DNA of 64,000 nucleotides from Miltoncostaea marina (GTDB taxonomy: Bacteria; Actinomycetota; Thermoleophilia; Miltoncostaeales; Miltoncostaeaceae): contig NZ_CP064655.1 in assembly GCF_018141525.1 (NCBI RefSeq), positions 1,954,501 to 2,018,500 on the forward strand. The letters run 5' to 3'. Every line of letters begins with the position of its first letter. Position 1 is the first letter of the stretch. The translations under genes were made by a program, and so were the position numbers. This document shows positions 42,745-50,903 of the stretch, one piece after another. Under the pieces are notes generated by a model. The model had not been told where the DNA came from. It saw only the letters and a program-made list of their open reading frames with translations, and did no database searches.

Positions 42745-43305
42745 CTGAAGGAATGGGCCGTCGCCGTCGCGGCGCTCGCGGCCGGCGACCAGGTCCTCAT
42801 CGTCCGCAAGGGCGGCATCGGGGAGAAGCGGTTCGAGCTCCCCCATCCGCGCTTCTACCTCTTCCCCACCTACGCCCACCAGCGGCCCGAGCTGGTCAAG
42901 CCGGCCGCGCGGGAGCGCTTCGGCGACCCGCTGGCCCAACGGGAGGACCCCGAGCGGCTGCCGCTGGCGGTCTACGCCGAGCTGGTCGGCGCCCACCCGA
43001 TCGCCGACCCCGACGCGCTGGCGGCCATCGACCACCTGCACGTGCTGACCCCCGACTACGCGTCGGAGCGCCTGCGCTGGCGCCGCAAGCACCCGCTGTG
43101 GGCGGCGATCCTGCGCGTGTGGCGCGTGCCGGAGCCGCCGGTGCTGGCCGTGGGCCCCGAGCACGGCGGCTGCGTGAGCTGGGTGGAGCTGCCGGCGGAG
43201 ATCGGCGCGCCGACGGGCCGGGTGCCGGCGCTCGACGACGAGGCCTTCGCCCGCGCCGCCGCGGACGTCGAGGCCGCGCTCGCCGCCGCCGGGGTGACCG
43301 GCTAG
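42730..43305 (+). CDS. DUF1802 family protein
   Basis: This 191-residue soluble protein begins ALKEWAVAVAALAAGDQVLIVRKGGI and has FELPHPRFYLFPTYAHQRPELV, the conserved core of DUF1802, then LHVLTPDYASERLRWRRKHPLW. The family occurs in cyanobacteria and other bacteria with no established function. The start lies inside the 35-bp repeat; TAGTCT in copy 4 ends six bases before the ATG and may be its -10 box, present only in that copy. It heads a five-gene operon. Confidence 0.85.
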   Translation: MPEHALKEWAVAVAALAAGDQVLIVRKGGIGEKRFELPHPRFYLFPTYAHQRPELVKPAARERFGDPLAQREDPERLPLAVYAELVGAHPIADPDALAAIDHLHVLTPDYASERLRWRRKHPLWAAILRVWRVPEPPVLAVGPEHGGCVSWVELPAEIGAPTGRVPALDDEAFARAAADVEAALAAAGVTG

Positions 43306-43607
43306 TGCGCGCGCACGTCCTCGTGTGCCGCGGCCCGGACTGCCGCTCGCGCGGGGCCCAGGACGTCTACACCGCGATGGCGACCGAGCTCCACGCCGCC
43401 GGCGCCTCCGACGAGGAGGTGGTGCAGACCCAGTCGGGCTGCGTCGGCCCCCTCTGCGGCAGCGGGCCCGTCGTCTGCTGCTACCCGAGCGGCGCCTGGT
43501 ACGCCGGCGTGACCCCGGAGGACGTGGCCGAGATCGTGTCCGAGGACGTCGAGGGCGGGCGGATCGTGGAGCGCCTCGCCGCCCGCCGGGTGAAGGGAGC
43601 CGCATGA
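43305..43607 (+). CDS. Thioredoxin-like [2Fe-2S] ferredoxin
   Basis: This 100-residue protein has VLVCRGPDCRSRGAQDVY (C8, C13) and TQSGCVGPLCGSGPVVCCYPSG (C46, C51, C58, C59). The first pair plus two of the later Cys match the cluster ligands of thioredoxin-fold ferredoxins like those in hydrogenase and Shethna-type proteins. YAGVTPEDVAEIV is the usual C-terminal helix. The GTG start overlaps the last base of the DUF1802 stop. It may carry electrons for a partner encoded in the same operon, but no oxidoreductase is visible. Confidence 0.88.
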   Translation: MRAHVLVCRGPDCRSRGAQDVYTAMATELHAAGASDEEVVQTQSGCVGPLCGSGPVVCCYPSGAWYAGVTPEDVAEIVSEDVEGGRIVERLAARRVKGAA

Positions 43608-43930
43608 CGCACACGGAGGCCTTCGACGAGCTGCTCGCGCAGCAGCCGTCGGACTGGGCGTTCTTCGAGGTCTACGTGACGCTCGACGACGCGCGCCGGC
43701 TGACCGACGCGCGCGTCTGGCTCGCGCGGGCCAACGCCCGCCCGGAGTACGGGCCGTCGGACCACGACTTCCAGATCACCGTGGCCAACACCCACGGCCA
43801 CGGCGCCGCGCCGGGCGTGGTGCGCTCGGCCCTGCGGATCCTCGACGACCGCGGCGTGACCGGCCGCACGTGGGCGGGCCAGACCCGCACGCTCATCCGC
43901 CCGGCCCCGCCGCACCGCTACGGGCCCTGA
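43604..43930 (+). CDS. Hypothetical 108-residue protein
   Basis: This small soluble protein has no recognised domain. It has FEVYVTLDDARRLTDARVWLA and HDFQITVANTHGHGAAPGVVRS, suggesting a mixed alpha/beta fold, and a Pro/Arg tail. There is no Cys, no signal peptide and no membrane helix. It overlaps the ferredoxin gene by four bases (ATGA) and is followed directly by the MarR-like gene, so it belongs to the same operon. Confidence 0.75.
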   Translation: MTHTEAFDELLAQQPSDWAFFEVYVTLDDARRLTDARVWLARANARPEYGPSDHDFQITVANTHGHGAAPGVVRSALRILDDRGVTGRTWAGQTRTLIRPAPPHRYGP

Positions 43931-43931
43931 G

Positions 43932-44372
43932 GTGTACCGCAGCGACGACGACATCCAGCTGCTCACCGAGCTGGCCGGCGTGCTCGACCAGACAGTCGGC
44001 GCGGCCGGCCTGTCCTCGGGCTCGTACCTGATCCTGCGCGACCTCGTCGCCCACCCGGGGCCCAACGCGGTCGCCGACCTGTCGGAGCGCCTCGGGGCCG
44101 AGCCCGACGAGCTCGCGCCCCTCTGCCAGCGGCTGGTGCTGCTGCGGATGGCCGCCATGCGCCCGAACGGCATCGAGGTCACCGAGACGGGCGTCGGCAA
44201 GGCCGCCACCATCGAGCACGACGCCAACGAGGCGATGCGCGCCTACGTCACCGAGCGCCCCCACACCGCCACCGTCTACGGCCTGGTGGCCGCCATGCAG
44301 AGCGGGCGCTTCACCGTCGAGGACCTGCTGGAGTTCCTCGCCCAGGGCCCCTCGGACGCCGACGAGGGGTGA
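43932..44372 (+). CDS. MarR-like winged-helix protein
   Basis: This 146-residue helical protein has the layout of a MarR regulator. An N-terminal dimerisation helix (IQLLTELAGVLDQTVGAAGL) is followed by YLILRDLVAHPGPNAVADLSERLGAEPDELAPLCQRLV, matching the winged HTH, then a short wing (MRPNGIEVTETG) and a C-terminal helix pair. It may regulate its own operon. The GTG start comes one base after the previous stop. The match to MarR is by pattern only. Confidence 0.65.
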   Translation: MYRSDDDIQLLTELAGVLDQTVGAAGLSSGSYLILRDLVAHPGPNAVADLSERLGAEPDELAPLCQRLVLLRMAAMRPNGIEVTETGVGKAATIEHDANEAMRAYVTERPHTATVYGLVAAMQSGRFTVEDLLEFLAQGPSDADEG

Positions 44373-44467
44373 CCCCGGTCAACATCCTCCCGGTCGCCCT
44401 GCTCGTGGCGATCGTCGCGCTGATCGTGGTCCTGATCGTCGTCCGCAACCGCCGCGGCCCGGGGTGA
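44369..44467 (+). CDS. 32-residue single-span membrane peptide
   Basis: This tiny ORF starts GTG in a four-base overlap with the MarR-like stop and ends TGA. It encodes one hydrophobic helix (ILPVALLVAIVALIVVLIVV) followed by RNRRGPG, a positive end that should stay in the cytoplasm. The overlap and the well-formed membrane helix support a real product. Similar tiny proteins often bind and modulate larger membrane complexes; no target is evident. Confidence 0.6.
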   Translation: MTPVNILPVALLVAIVALIVVLIVVRNRRGPG

Positions 44468-44474
44468 CCGGCCC

Positions 44475-45569
44475 CTAGTAGCGGAGGGTGCTCTCCCCGA
44501 GCGCCGACCACACGTCGAGCTTCGTGCGCACGCGCTTGATGACCTCGTCGGTGAACTCGTCCATCGCCGCGCCGCCCCCGAGGTCGGCCGTGCGCACGCC
44601 GTCGCCGATCGCCTCGAGCGCGCTCTCGTAGATCGCCCGCGAGGCCACGGGGGCCTGGCCGTCGCCCATGTAGGGCAGCACGGAGGCGCCGGCCAGGATC
44701 ATGGCGAGCGGGTTGGCGACGTTCTTGCCCTGGAGCGTCGGCGCCGTGCCGTGCGGGGCCTCGGCCATGACCGCCGACGCGCGGAAGTCGTCGCCGAACG
44801 CCAGCAGCTGCGACTCGGCCCCGGCGATCGACCCGAACAGCTGCAGCACCATGTCCGACAGGCAGTCGCCGTCGCGGTTGAGCGCCGGCACCACCAGCGC
44901 GTCGCCCGAGTGGCTCACGAGCGCGGCGTAGAGGGCGTCGATCAGGATCGGCCGGTAGCGCACGTCGGGGTGGCGCTCGGCGGCCGCGTCGAGCTCCTCC
45001 TTGAGCATCCCCTCGTACACCGGGGAGACCGTCCACTTGGGCCCGCCGAAGACCGTGGCGTGCATCCGCCGCGCCTGCTGGAACGAGAACTCCGCGACCG
45101 CGCGGCACGTGCGGCGGGAGATGCGCTCCACCCGCCAGGCGAGCTCATCGTCGCCGTCGTCCTCGCGGTACTCGCGCGCGTTGTAGGCGTCGTCGACCGC
45201 CATGCGCACCACGGAGATGGGGGCGTGGATGCCGCCGAGCGGCCGCACCCCCGACAGGCGCCGGCCGGTCCGGATGATCACCTTGCCGCCGATCGCCTCC
45301 CGCAGCAGCGCGTTGGGGCTGCCGACGTCGCCGGCGCCCTCGGGGGTGATGGTCGCCGCCTTCAGACCGAAGCCGTGACGCAGGGTGGCCTCGGCGGCGT
45401 CGAAGACCACCTGGTTGCGCGTGCGCCGGCGGTGCTCCAGCGACAGGTCGTAGCGCTCGAACGCGATCGGCAGGCCGGTGATGTCCGGATCGAGGACCCG
45501 CAGGGCCTCCTCGAGGAGCTCCTGGCCGGTCTGGTCCCCCTCCATGACGACCAACGTCCGCTGTTCCAT
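44475..45569 (-). CDS. Isocitrate/isopropylmalate dehydrogenase-family protein
   Basis: This 364-residue NAD(P)-dependent beta-decarboxylating dehydrogenase fold has EGDQTGQELLEEALRVL at the start, LGGIHAPISVVRMAVDDAYN with substrate-binding Arg, KWTVSPVYEGML (Lys), LIDALYAALV and LNRDGDCLSDMV with metal-binding Asp, then APHGTAPTLQGKNVANPLA for the cofactor. The sequence departs from typical leuB and icd, so the substrate is open: isocitrate is likely, but other 2-hydroxy acids are possible. The start is the ATG seven bases after a -10 box. Confidence 0.85.
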   Translation of the reverse strand: MEQRTLVVMEGDQTGQELLEEALRVLDPDITGLPIAFERYDLSLEHRRRTRNQVVFDAAEATLRHGFGLKAATITPEGAGDVGSPNALLREAIGGKVIIRTGRRLSGVRPLGGIHAPISVVRMAVDDAYNAREYREDDGDDELAWRVERISRRTCRAVAEFSFQQARRMHATVFGGPKWTVSPVYEGMLKEELDAAAERHPDVRYRPILIDALYAALVSHSGDALVVPALNRDGDCLSDMVLQLFGSIAGAESQLLAFGDDFRASAVMAEAPHGTAPTLQGKNVANPLAMILAGASVLPYMGDGQAPVASRAIYESALEAIGDGVRTADLGGGAAMDEFTDEVIKRVRTKLDVWSALGESTLRY

Positions 45570-45576
45570 CGGGCCG

Positions 45577-45582
45577 AGTATA
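45577..45582 (-). promoter_or_regulatory. -10 box, leaderless start of the dehydrogenase gene
   Basis: On the minus strand TATACT ends seven bases before the ATG at 45569, with no ribosome site between. The spacing is identical to that before the TetR-type gene. Confidence 0.6.
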
Positions 45583-45596
45583 GACACGGCTCCCCG

Positions 45597-45890
45597 TCAC
45601 CCCGGCGGGCACTCCTCCATGGCGTACAGGCGCACGCGCGGCGCGGCGCCGGTGCGCGCGGCGAGCCGCTCGAGCGCCCGCGCGGCGGCGGGGCGGGCCG
45701 CGAAGCCCTCGGCGTCCCCGCGCCGGTCCCACTCGGCCAGCACCCCGTAGGCGCCGGCGGCCTCGTCGAGGAACAGCACGTGGCGGCGGCAGCCGGCGGC
45801 CGCGGCCGCCAGCTCGGCCGCGACCGCGCGGGCCTCGTCGGCCGTGCCCGGGCCGAGCTTGAAGGCCACCTCGGTGCCGAAGCCGCTCAC
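45597..45890 (-). CDS. Small protein, possibly dimeric alpha-beta barrel (ABM-like)
   Basis: This 97-residue protein is not assigned with certainty. The layout of beta strand (EVAFKLGPGT), helix (ADEARAVAAELAAAA), strand (RRHVLFLDEAAGAYGVLAEW) and helix (AEGFAARPAAARALERLAA) resembles the antibiotic-biosynthesis-monooxygenase fold, whose members often act in heme or small-molecule oxidation. The catalytic residues are not conserved enough to judge. The ATG overlaps the previous gene by four bases. Confidence 0.65.
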   Translation of the reverse strand: MSGFGTEVAFKLGPGTADEARAVAAELAAAAAGCRRHVLFLDEAAGAYGVLAEWDRRGDAEGFAARPAAARALERLAARTGAAPRVRLYAMEECPPG

Positions 45891-46594
45891 CGGCGCCCCG
45901 CGGCCGGGTCGCGCAGCCGGGTGACGTGGGCGGCCACCATCTGGTCGGCGCCGTCCTCACAGGCGGACATCGCCGCGGCCAGGCGGTCGGCGAGGCGCTC
46001 GGCGGCGCCCGCGCGCACCGCCGCCTCCTCCACGGCGCGCAGCCCGTCGACCGTCGCCGGCTCGAGCTCGTCCTGGCGCGCCACGAGCGGCTCGGAGGCG
46101 CGCACGAAGCGGGCCCAGGCGCCCACGAGGCGCTCGTGCAGCGCGGCGCCGCGCTCGAGCTCCGGCAGCGAGGCCAGGGCGCGCAGCGGCTCGTCCCGCC
46201 ACGCCGCGACCTCCAGCGCGCGGGCGCCGACCGGCTGCAGCGTGCCGAGCACGCCGCCCGGGTCGTCGCCCGCGGCCAGCAGGCGGCCGATCGCCTGCAC
46301 CAGCCCGCGCAGCGCCGCCGCGTCGACGAGCGCCTCGGCCTGCTCCCACAGGAGGCTGGCCGAGGCCGCCTCGCGCGCCCGGCGCAGGTCGGCCTCGGGC
46401 GCCATTGAGGCGTCGAGGCACAGGAACGCCGGCCCGGCGAACGCGGCCACGTAGCCGCGCCGGCCGGCGGACGGCTCGACGGCGCGCACGCCGAGCGGCG
46501 GGCGGCCGGCGACGGCCTCGGCGGCCGCGCGCGCGGCGCCGAGCTGCCCGACCAGTTGCTGCACGGCCTTGGCCGCGGGGTCGTCCACGCTCAC
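45887..46594 (-). CDS. Hypothetical alpha-helical protein
   Basis: This 235-residue soluble protein is almost entirely helical (AVQQLVGQLGAARAAAEAVAG, ADLRRAREAASASLLWEQAEAL, GLRAVEEAAVRAGAAERLADRL). It has one strand-like segment GYVAAFAGPAFLCLDAS near residues 53-69. No signal peptide, membrane segment or catalytic motif is visible. The start is a GTG. It is followed by an overlapping small protein and is divergent from a Nudix gene. Codon use is like its neighbours, so it is an ordinary but unrecognised gene. Confidence 0.65.
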   Translation of the reverse strand: MSVDDPAAKAVQQLVGQLGAARAAAEAVAGRPPLGVRAVEPSAGRRGYVAAFAGPAFLCLDASMAPEADLRRAREAASASLLWEQAEALVDAAALRGLVQAIGRLLAAGDDPGGVLGTLQPVGARALEVAAWRDEPLRALASLPELERGAALHERLVGAWARFVRASEPLVARQDELEPATVDGLRAVEEAAVRAGAAERLADRLAAAMSACEDGADQMVAAHVTRLRDPAAGRR

Positions 46595-46642
46595 GCACGG
46601 GACTGTTGCAGACGCGGCGGCCGGGCCGCCGCGCGACGCGCG

Positions 46643-46648
46643 TACACT
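46643..46648 (+). promoter_or_regulatory. -10 box, leaderless start of the CoA-type Nudix gene
   Basis: TACACT ends six bases before the GTG at 46655, with no ribosome site. Confidence 0.5.
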
Positions 46649-46654
46649 CGGCGG

Positions 46655-47302
46655 GTGACCCCCGCCCCGGCGCCGCACCACGATCCGTTGCCCGGCGCCG
46701 CCGAGCTGGCGGCGCTGCTCGAGGCCCGCCTGCGCGGCCGGTCGGTGGCCGAGCTGCCGGGGCCGGGCCGCCGCGCCGCCGTGCTGATCGTGCTCTACGA
46801 CATCGACGATGCGCCGCACCTCATGCTCACCAAGCGCAGCGACGATCTGCCCTCCCACCCCGGCCAGATCTCGCTGCCCGGCGGGGTGATCGACCCCGGC
46901 GACCGCTCCGGCCGCGACGCCGCGCTGCGCGAGACGGAGGAGGAGGTCGGCCTGCCGCGCAGCGCCCTGCGCGTGCTGGGCGAGCTGGACGACGTCCACA
47001 CGATGACCTCCGGCTTCATCATCCGGCCGTTCGTGGCCCTGCTCGAGCGCCCGGCGCGGGCGGTGCCGAGCGACGCCGAGGTGGCCCGGATCATCGACGC
47101 CCCGCTCGCCGACCTGCTGCGCGCCGACGCGGCGCTGCCGGCCGAGCCGGCGCCGCTCGCGCTGCGCTACCCGCTGGCGGGCGAGGACGTGTGGGGCGCG
47201 ACCGCGCGGGTGCTGCGGATCCTGGTCCGCGTCACCCGGGAGGCGCTCAGCGCGGGCCGGGCTCCGACAGCGAGCGCCGCGGCGGCAGATCCGGGTCGGT
47301 GA
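46655..47302 (+). CDS. Nudix hydrolase, coenzyme A pyrophosphatase type
   Basis: This 215-residue protein has LMLTKRSDDLPSHPGQISLP, the signature that precedes the Nudix box in CoA pyrophosphatases, then GGVIDPGDRSGRDAALRETE, EEVGL. The box has one extra residue, as is usual in this group. It should split CoA or its derivatives into 4'-phosphopantetheine and adenosine diphosphate. The 3' end overlaps the convergent small gene by 56 bases. Confidence 0.88.
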   Translation: MTPAPAPHHDPLPGAAELAALLEARLRGRSVAELPGPGRRAAVLIVLYDIDDAPHLMLTKRSDDLPSHPGQISLPGGVIDPGDRSGRDAALRETEEEVGLPRSALRVLGELDDVHTMTSGFIIRPFVALLERPARAVPSDAEVARIIDAPLADLLRADAALPAEPAPLALRYPLAGEDVWGATARVLRILVRVTREALSAGRAPTASAAAADPGR

Positions 47303-47513
47303 CGCCCGCCGCCTCGCCCTTGTAGCCGAGCGCCTCGAGGCGCTCGAGGTGGCGCGCGAGCTCCGCCTGGCGCGGGTGCCCGGGCGGCAGCGCGTCGGCG
47401 TACTGGCGCACCCGGTCGCGGATCTGGAACGCGAAGTGGGGCGTCGCGGCCCCGACGAGCTGGGCCAGCGTGTCCTCGGAGGGGATCTCGTGGACGTGCA
47501 GCGATGCGGCCAT
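47247..47513 (-). CDS. Hypothetical 88-residue protein
   Basis: This small soluble protein opens MAASLHVHEIPSEDTLAQLVGAATPHFAFQI and then has a helix-rich stretch, ELARHLERLEALGYKGEAAG. Its proline-rich tail overlaps the end of the Nudix gene. No domain or motif is recognised. Third-position GC is high in this frame outside the overlap, supporting coding. It is divergent from the UbiA gene, 43 bases away. Confidence 0.6.
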   Translation of the reverse strand: MAASLHVHEIPSEDTLAQLVGAATPHFAFQIRDRVRQYADALPPGHPRQAELARHLERLEALGYKGEAAGVTDPDLPPRRSLSEPGPR

Positions 47514-47545
47514 GGCGGCAGGGTACCAGCGGCCCCGGCCGTGGG

Positions 47546-47551
47546 TACGAT
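47546..47551 (+). promoter_or_regulatory. -10 box before the UbiA-family gene
   Basis: TACGAT ends five bases before the ATG at 47557; a leaderless transcript is likely. Confidence 0.4.
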
Positions 47552-47556
47552 GCCCC

Positions 47557-48585
47557 ATGGACGGCGCACGGCGGGCGCTGCTGGGCCTCTGGCTGGAGAT
47601 CCGGGTCATCCCCGTGCTCCAGTGGTCGTTCACCGCGATCACGCTCGGCACCGCGCTGGCCTGGCGCGACGGCGGCGGCGTGTCGGTGCCGGGCTACCTG
47701 GTGGCGGTCGCGGTCGGCGTGCTGCTGCAGGGGCTCGTGGCCCACTCGGTCAACGAGATCGTCGACTGGCGCTCGGGCACCGACCGCGACCCCGCCCCGC
47801 GGGTGATCAGCGGCGGCAGCAAGGTGATCGCCTCGGGCCTGCTCGGGCCCCGGGCCCTGGCGGGCGTGGCCTGGGCCGCGGGCCTGTCCACCGCGGCGCT
47901 CGGCGCCCTCGCCGCCGTGGCGTGGGGCTGGCCGCTCGCGCTCTACGGCGTCGCCGGGCTGGCGGGGGCGGTGCTCTACACGCTGCCCCCGGTGCGGGCG
48001 GCCTACCGGCCATACCTCGGCGAGACGATCGCCTTCGCCTGCGTCTGGGCCTGCGTGACCGGGGCCTACGTCGTGCAGCGCGGCGAGATCGGGGGCGCGC
48101 CCGCCGCCGCGGGGCTCGTCTACGCCGCCTCGTGCGTCGCGATGCTGATGATGCACCACTACCTCGACCGCGGGCCGGACAGCCGCGCGGACCCCCCGAA
48201 GCGCACCACGATCGTGGTGCTGGGCCCGGGCGGGCGGCGTTACGCGGTGCTCTGGGCGGCGGCCGCCCTGGCCGGCGCCCTCGCGCTGACGGCGGCCGTC
48301 GACGCCGCCTTCGCCCTCGCCGCCGCCGGCTTCGCGGTGGCCCTCGTCCTGCACCGCGCCGTCGACCCGGACGATCCGGCGTCGGTCACCCGCGCGGAGC
48401 TCGGCGTGATCCTCACCGGCATGGCGGGCGGCCTGGCCGCGGCGGTCGCGCTCGCCCCCGGCCTGGCCTGGGCGCTCGTGCCGGTGGTGGTGCTGGTGCC
48501 GCTCGAGCTCGCGGTGGCCGGCGCGGCGCACCGCGACCTGATGGCCGCGCGGGCGCCCGCCCCCGCCGCGGGGCGGCGCCCCTGA
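47557..48585 (+). CDS. UbiA-family prenyltransferase (MenA-like)
   Basis: This 342-residue integral membrane protein has about eight or nine helices. The prenyl-diphosphate and Mg-binding motif is VNEIVDWRSGTDRD (NxxxDxxxxxxD type). A second acidic motif is weaker (YLDRGPDSRADPPK). It should attach a polyprenyl chain to an aromatic acceptor, plausibly in menaquinone synthesis, since the same window has mqnE. A MenA or MqnP role is inference. Confidence 0.82.
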   Translation: MDGARRALLGLWLEIRVIPVLQWSFTAITLGTALAWRDGGGVSVPGYLVAVAVGVLLQGLVAHSVNEIVDWRSGTDRDPAPRVISGGSKVIASGLLGPRALAGVAWAAGLSTAALGALAAVAWGWPLALYGVAGLAGAVLYTLPPVRAAYRPYLGETIAFACVWACVTGAYVVQRGEIGGAPAAAGLVYAASCVAMLMMHHYLDRGPDSRADPPKRTTIVVLGPGGRRYAVLWAAAALAGALALTAAVDAAFALAAAGFAVALVLHRAVDPDDPASVTRAELGVILTGMAGGLAAAVALAPGLAWALVPVVVLVPLELAVAGAAHRDLMAARAPAPAAGRRP

Positions 48586-48604
48586 CCGGGCGCCGACGCG
48601 GCCG

Positions 48605-48627
48605 CCCGGGGCGGAACGCGCCCCGGG
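48605..48627 (+). terminator. Perfect GC hairpin after the UbiA-family gene
   Basis: Nine-base arms CCCGGGGCG and CGCCCCGGG enclose a five-base loop, 19 bases after the stop codon. No T tract follows. It probably ends the upstream transcript before the PafBC promoter (TATCAT at 48656). Confidence 0.45.
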
Positions 48628-48698
48628 GGACGCGGCCCTGCGGGGTCGCCTGGGCTATCATCGAGCGCCCCGGACGACCGGGGCGGACCTTCATCGCC

Positions 48699-50855
48699 AT
48701 GGCCTCCAGAGACGACGACAAGCTGGTCCGCCAGCTCTCGCTGATCGCCTTCCTCATGTCGCAACAGCGACCGGTGACGGCCGACGAGATCCACGAGGCG
48801 GTGGAGGGCTACGGCGGCATGACCGAGCAGGCGTTCCTGCGCCGGTTCTACGCCGACCGCGCCGAGATCGAGTCGATGGGCCTGCGGCTGGCGGTCGAGC
48901 GCCCCGGCGACGACCCGTTCCAGGGCGACCTCTACGCGCTGCCGCCCGAGAACTACTACCTGCCGGAGCTCGACTTCGACGAGGCCGAGCTGTCGGCCCT
49001 CCAGACCTGCCTCTACCTGCTGGAGGGGCAGTTCGCATACGCCGAGCCGCTGCGCCTGGCGCTGCAGCACCTGACGCTCGGCCGGCCGAGCCCGCTCGAC
49101 GACCGCGCCGCGCGGACCGTCTCGGTCAACCTGCTCGGCGGCGACTACTCGCCCGAGGTGGCGGCCCACCTCACCAAGATCGAGTCGGCGATCAGCCGCC
49201 GCAAGACGATCCGCTTCACCTACTACACGATCGGCCGCGACGAGCGGGCCGAGCGCGAGGTCGACCCGTACAGCCTGCTCTACAACGCGGGCAACTGGTA
49301 CATGATCGGCCACTCGCACGAGCGCGACGCGATGCGCATCTTCCGCCTGTCGCGCATCGAGGGCCGCATCACGTTCAAGACGCGCGCCGAGCACGACTTC
49401 CGCGCCCCGGCCGACTTCGACCTGTCGCGCTACCGCGACCGCGCGCCGTGGCAGCTCGAGGGGCCCGAGCAGACCGCGACGATCGCCCTCACCCCCACGA
49501 TCGCCTGGTGGGTGGAGGGCATGTTCGGCGCCTACGGCACGACGGCGATGGAGCCCGACGGCTCCGCGGTCTACACGACCCGCTACAGCAGCCGGCGCGA
49601 GCTGCTCGCCTGGATCCTCGGCCTCGGCGCGGACGCCCGCGTGCTCGACCCGCCCGAGCTGCGCGAGGCGGCCATCGCCGCGCTCGAGCTGGCCGCCGAG
49701 CGCCACCAGGGCGGCGGCGGCCGTCCCGCGCCGCCCGCGGCGCCCGCCGCCGGCGGCGCGCCGCCGGCGCCGGCGTCCGAGGCCGCCCCGCCCGCCGGGG
49801 GCGCCTCCGCCGCCGCGGCCGAGCGGGTGGTGCCGGCCGAGCGCTTCGCCCGCCTGCTGGCGCTGATGACCCGGCTGCTGGCCGCCTGCGGCGAGTCTGC
49901 CGAGGCCCAGATCCCGGTCGCGGAGCTCCGCCAGGCCCTCAACCTCGACAAGCGGGTGCTCGAGGACGACATCGGCCTGCTCAACCTGATCAACTTCGGC
50001 GGCGGCTGCTACGCGCTGTTCGCGCAGATCGACGGCGACACGGTCGTGGTGCAGAAGGAGACCTACGGCGACCGCTTCGCCCGACCGGCGCGGCTGTCGC
50101 CGCTCGAGGCGAAGGCGCTCCTGTGGGCCCTCGACTTCATCGGCGACCGCCTGCCCATCGAGGCCGGCAGCTCGCTGAGCTCGGTCCGCGCCAAGCTGGA
50201 GGCGGCGCTCGGCGGCGACAGCCTGCCGACGGTCGAGCTGGGCCAGGCCCAGGTCGCCGACACCGGCGTCGCCGCCGCCGTGAGCCACGCGATCCGCGAG
50301 GACCGCCTGCTCGAGATCGAGTACTGGACCGAGTCGCGCGGCGCCATCACCCGCCGCACGATCGAGCCCCACCTGCTCGTCAACGCCCAGGACGCCTGGT
50401 ACGTCGTCGCCTACTGCCGTCGCGCCGAGGGCCAGCGCACCTTCCGCCTGGACCGGGTGCGCAGCGCCTCCGTGCTGGAGGAGCGCTTCGCCCGCCGGCC
50501 GGACATCGGCTCCGCCGGGCCGTACATGCCGTGGGGGGCGCGGCCGCCGCTCGGCGGGGAGACCGTGGCCCAGAGCGCCTCGGTCTGGTGCGCCCCCTCC
50601 CTCGCCCGCTGGATGCTCGAGAAGCACGGCTCCCGCGAGCGCTTCGCCGACGGCTCGGTGTTGGTCGAGATCCCGTACGCCAGCGAGGAGTGGCTCGTGC
50701 GCGAGCTGCTCAAGTACCAGGGCGAGGCGGTGCTGTTCGAGCCGGTCGGCCTGCGGCGCACGGTGGCCGACCTCGCCGAGGACGTCCTCGCCCGCTACCG
50801 CGACGGCGCCGACCACCCGAGCGGCGGCCAGCGCAGGCGGGCGCCCACCCGCTGA
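48699..50855 (+). CDS. pafBC: Fused PafB-PafC WYL-domain regulator
   Basis: This 718-residue protein contains two consecutive HTH-WYL units joined by a Pro/Ala linker at about residues 335-375. Unit 1 has KLVRQLSLIAFLMSQQRPVT (HTH) and IRFTYYTIGRDERAEREVDP, YNAGNWYMIGHSHER (WYL core). Unit 2 has LLALMTRLLAACGESAEAQI (HTH) and LEIEYWTESRGAITRRTIEP, NAQDAWYVVAYCRRA (WYL). In mycobacteria, separate PafB and PafC form the activator of the main LexA-independent DNA-damage response. The fusion should act the same way. A 43-base leader follows the TATCAT box. Confidence 0.9.
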   Translation: MASRDDDKLVRQLSLIAFLMSQQRPVTADEIHEAVEGYGGMTEQAFLRRFYADRAEIESMGLRLAVERPGDDPFQGDLYALPPENYYLPELDFDEAELSALQTCLYLLEGQFAYAEPLRLALQHLTLGRPSPLDDRAARTVSVNLLGGDYSPEVAAHLTKIESAISRRKTIRFTYYTIGRDERAEREVDPYSLLYNAGNWYMIGHSHERDAMRIFRLSRIEGRITFKTRAEHDFRAPADFDLSRYRDRAPWQLEGPEQTATIALTPTIAWWVEGMFGAYGTTAMEPDGSAVYTTRYSSRRELLAWILGLGADARVLDPPELREAAIAALELAAERHQGGGGRPAPPAAPAAGGAPPAPASEAAPPAGGASAAAAERVVPAERFARLLALMTRLLAACGESAEAQIPVAELRQALNLDKRVLEDDIGLLNLINFGGGCYALFAQIDGDTVVVQKETYGDRFARPARLSPLEAKALLWALDFIGDRLPIEAGSSLSSVRAKLEAALGGDSLPTVELGQAQVADTGVAAAVSHAIREDRLLEIEYWTESRGAITRRTIEPHLLVNAQDAWYVVAYCRRAEGQRTFRLDRVRSASVLEERFARRPDIGSAGPYMPWGARPPLGGETVAQSASVWCAPSLARWMLEKHGSRERFADGSVLVEIPYASEEWLVRELLKYQGEAVLFEPVGLRRTVADLAEDVLARYRDGADHPSGGQRRRAPTR

Positions 50856-50903
50856 CCCGGCCGGCGGCCACCCGCCGCCAGGCCCTCCGCCGGCCGCCCC
50901 TCG

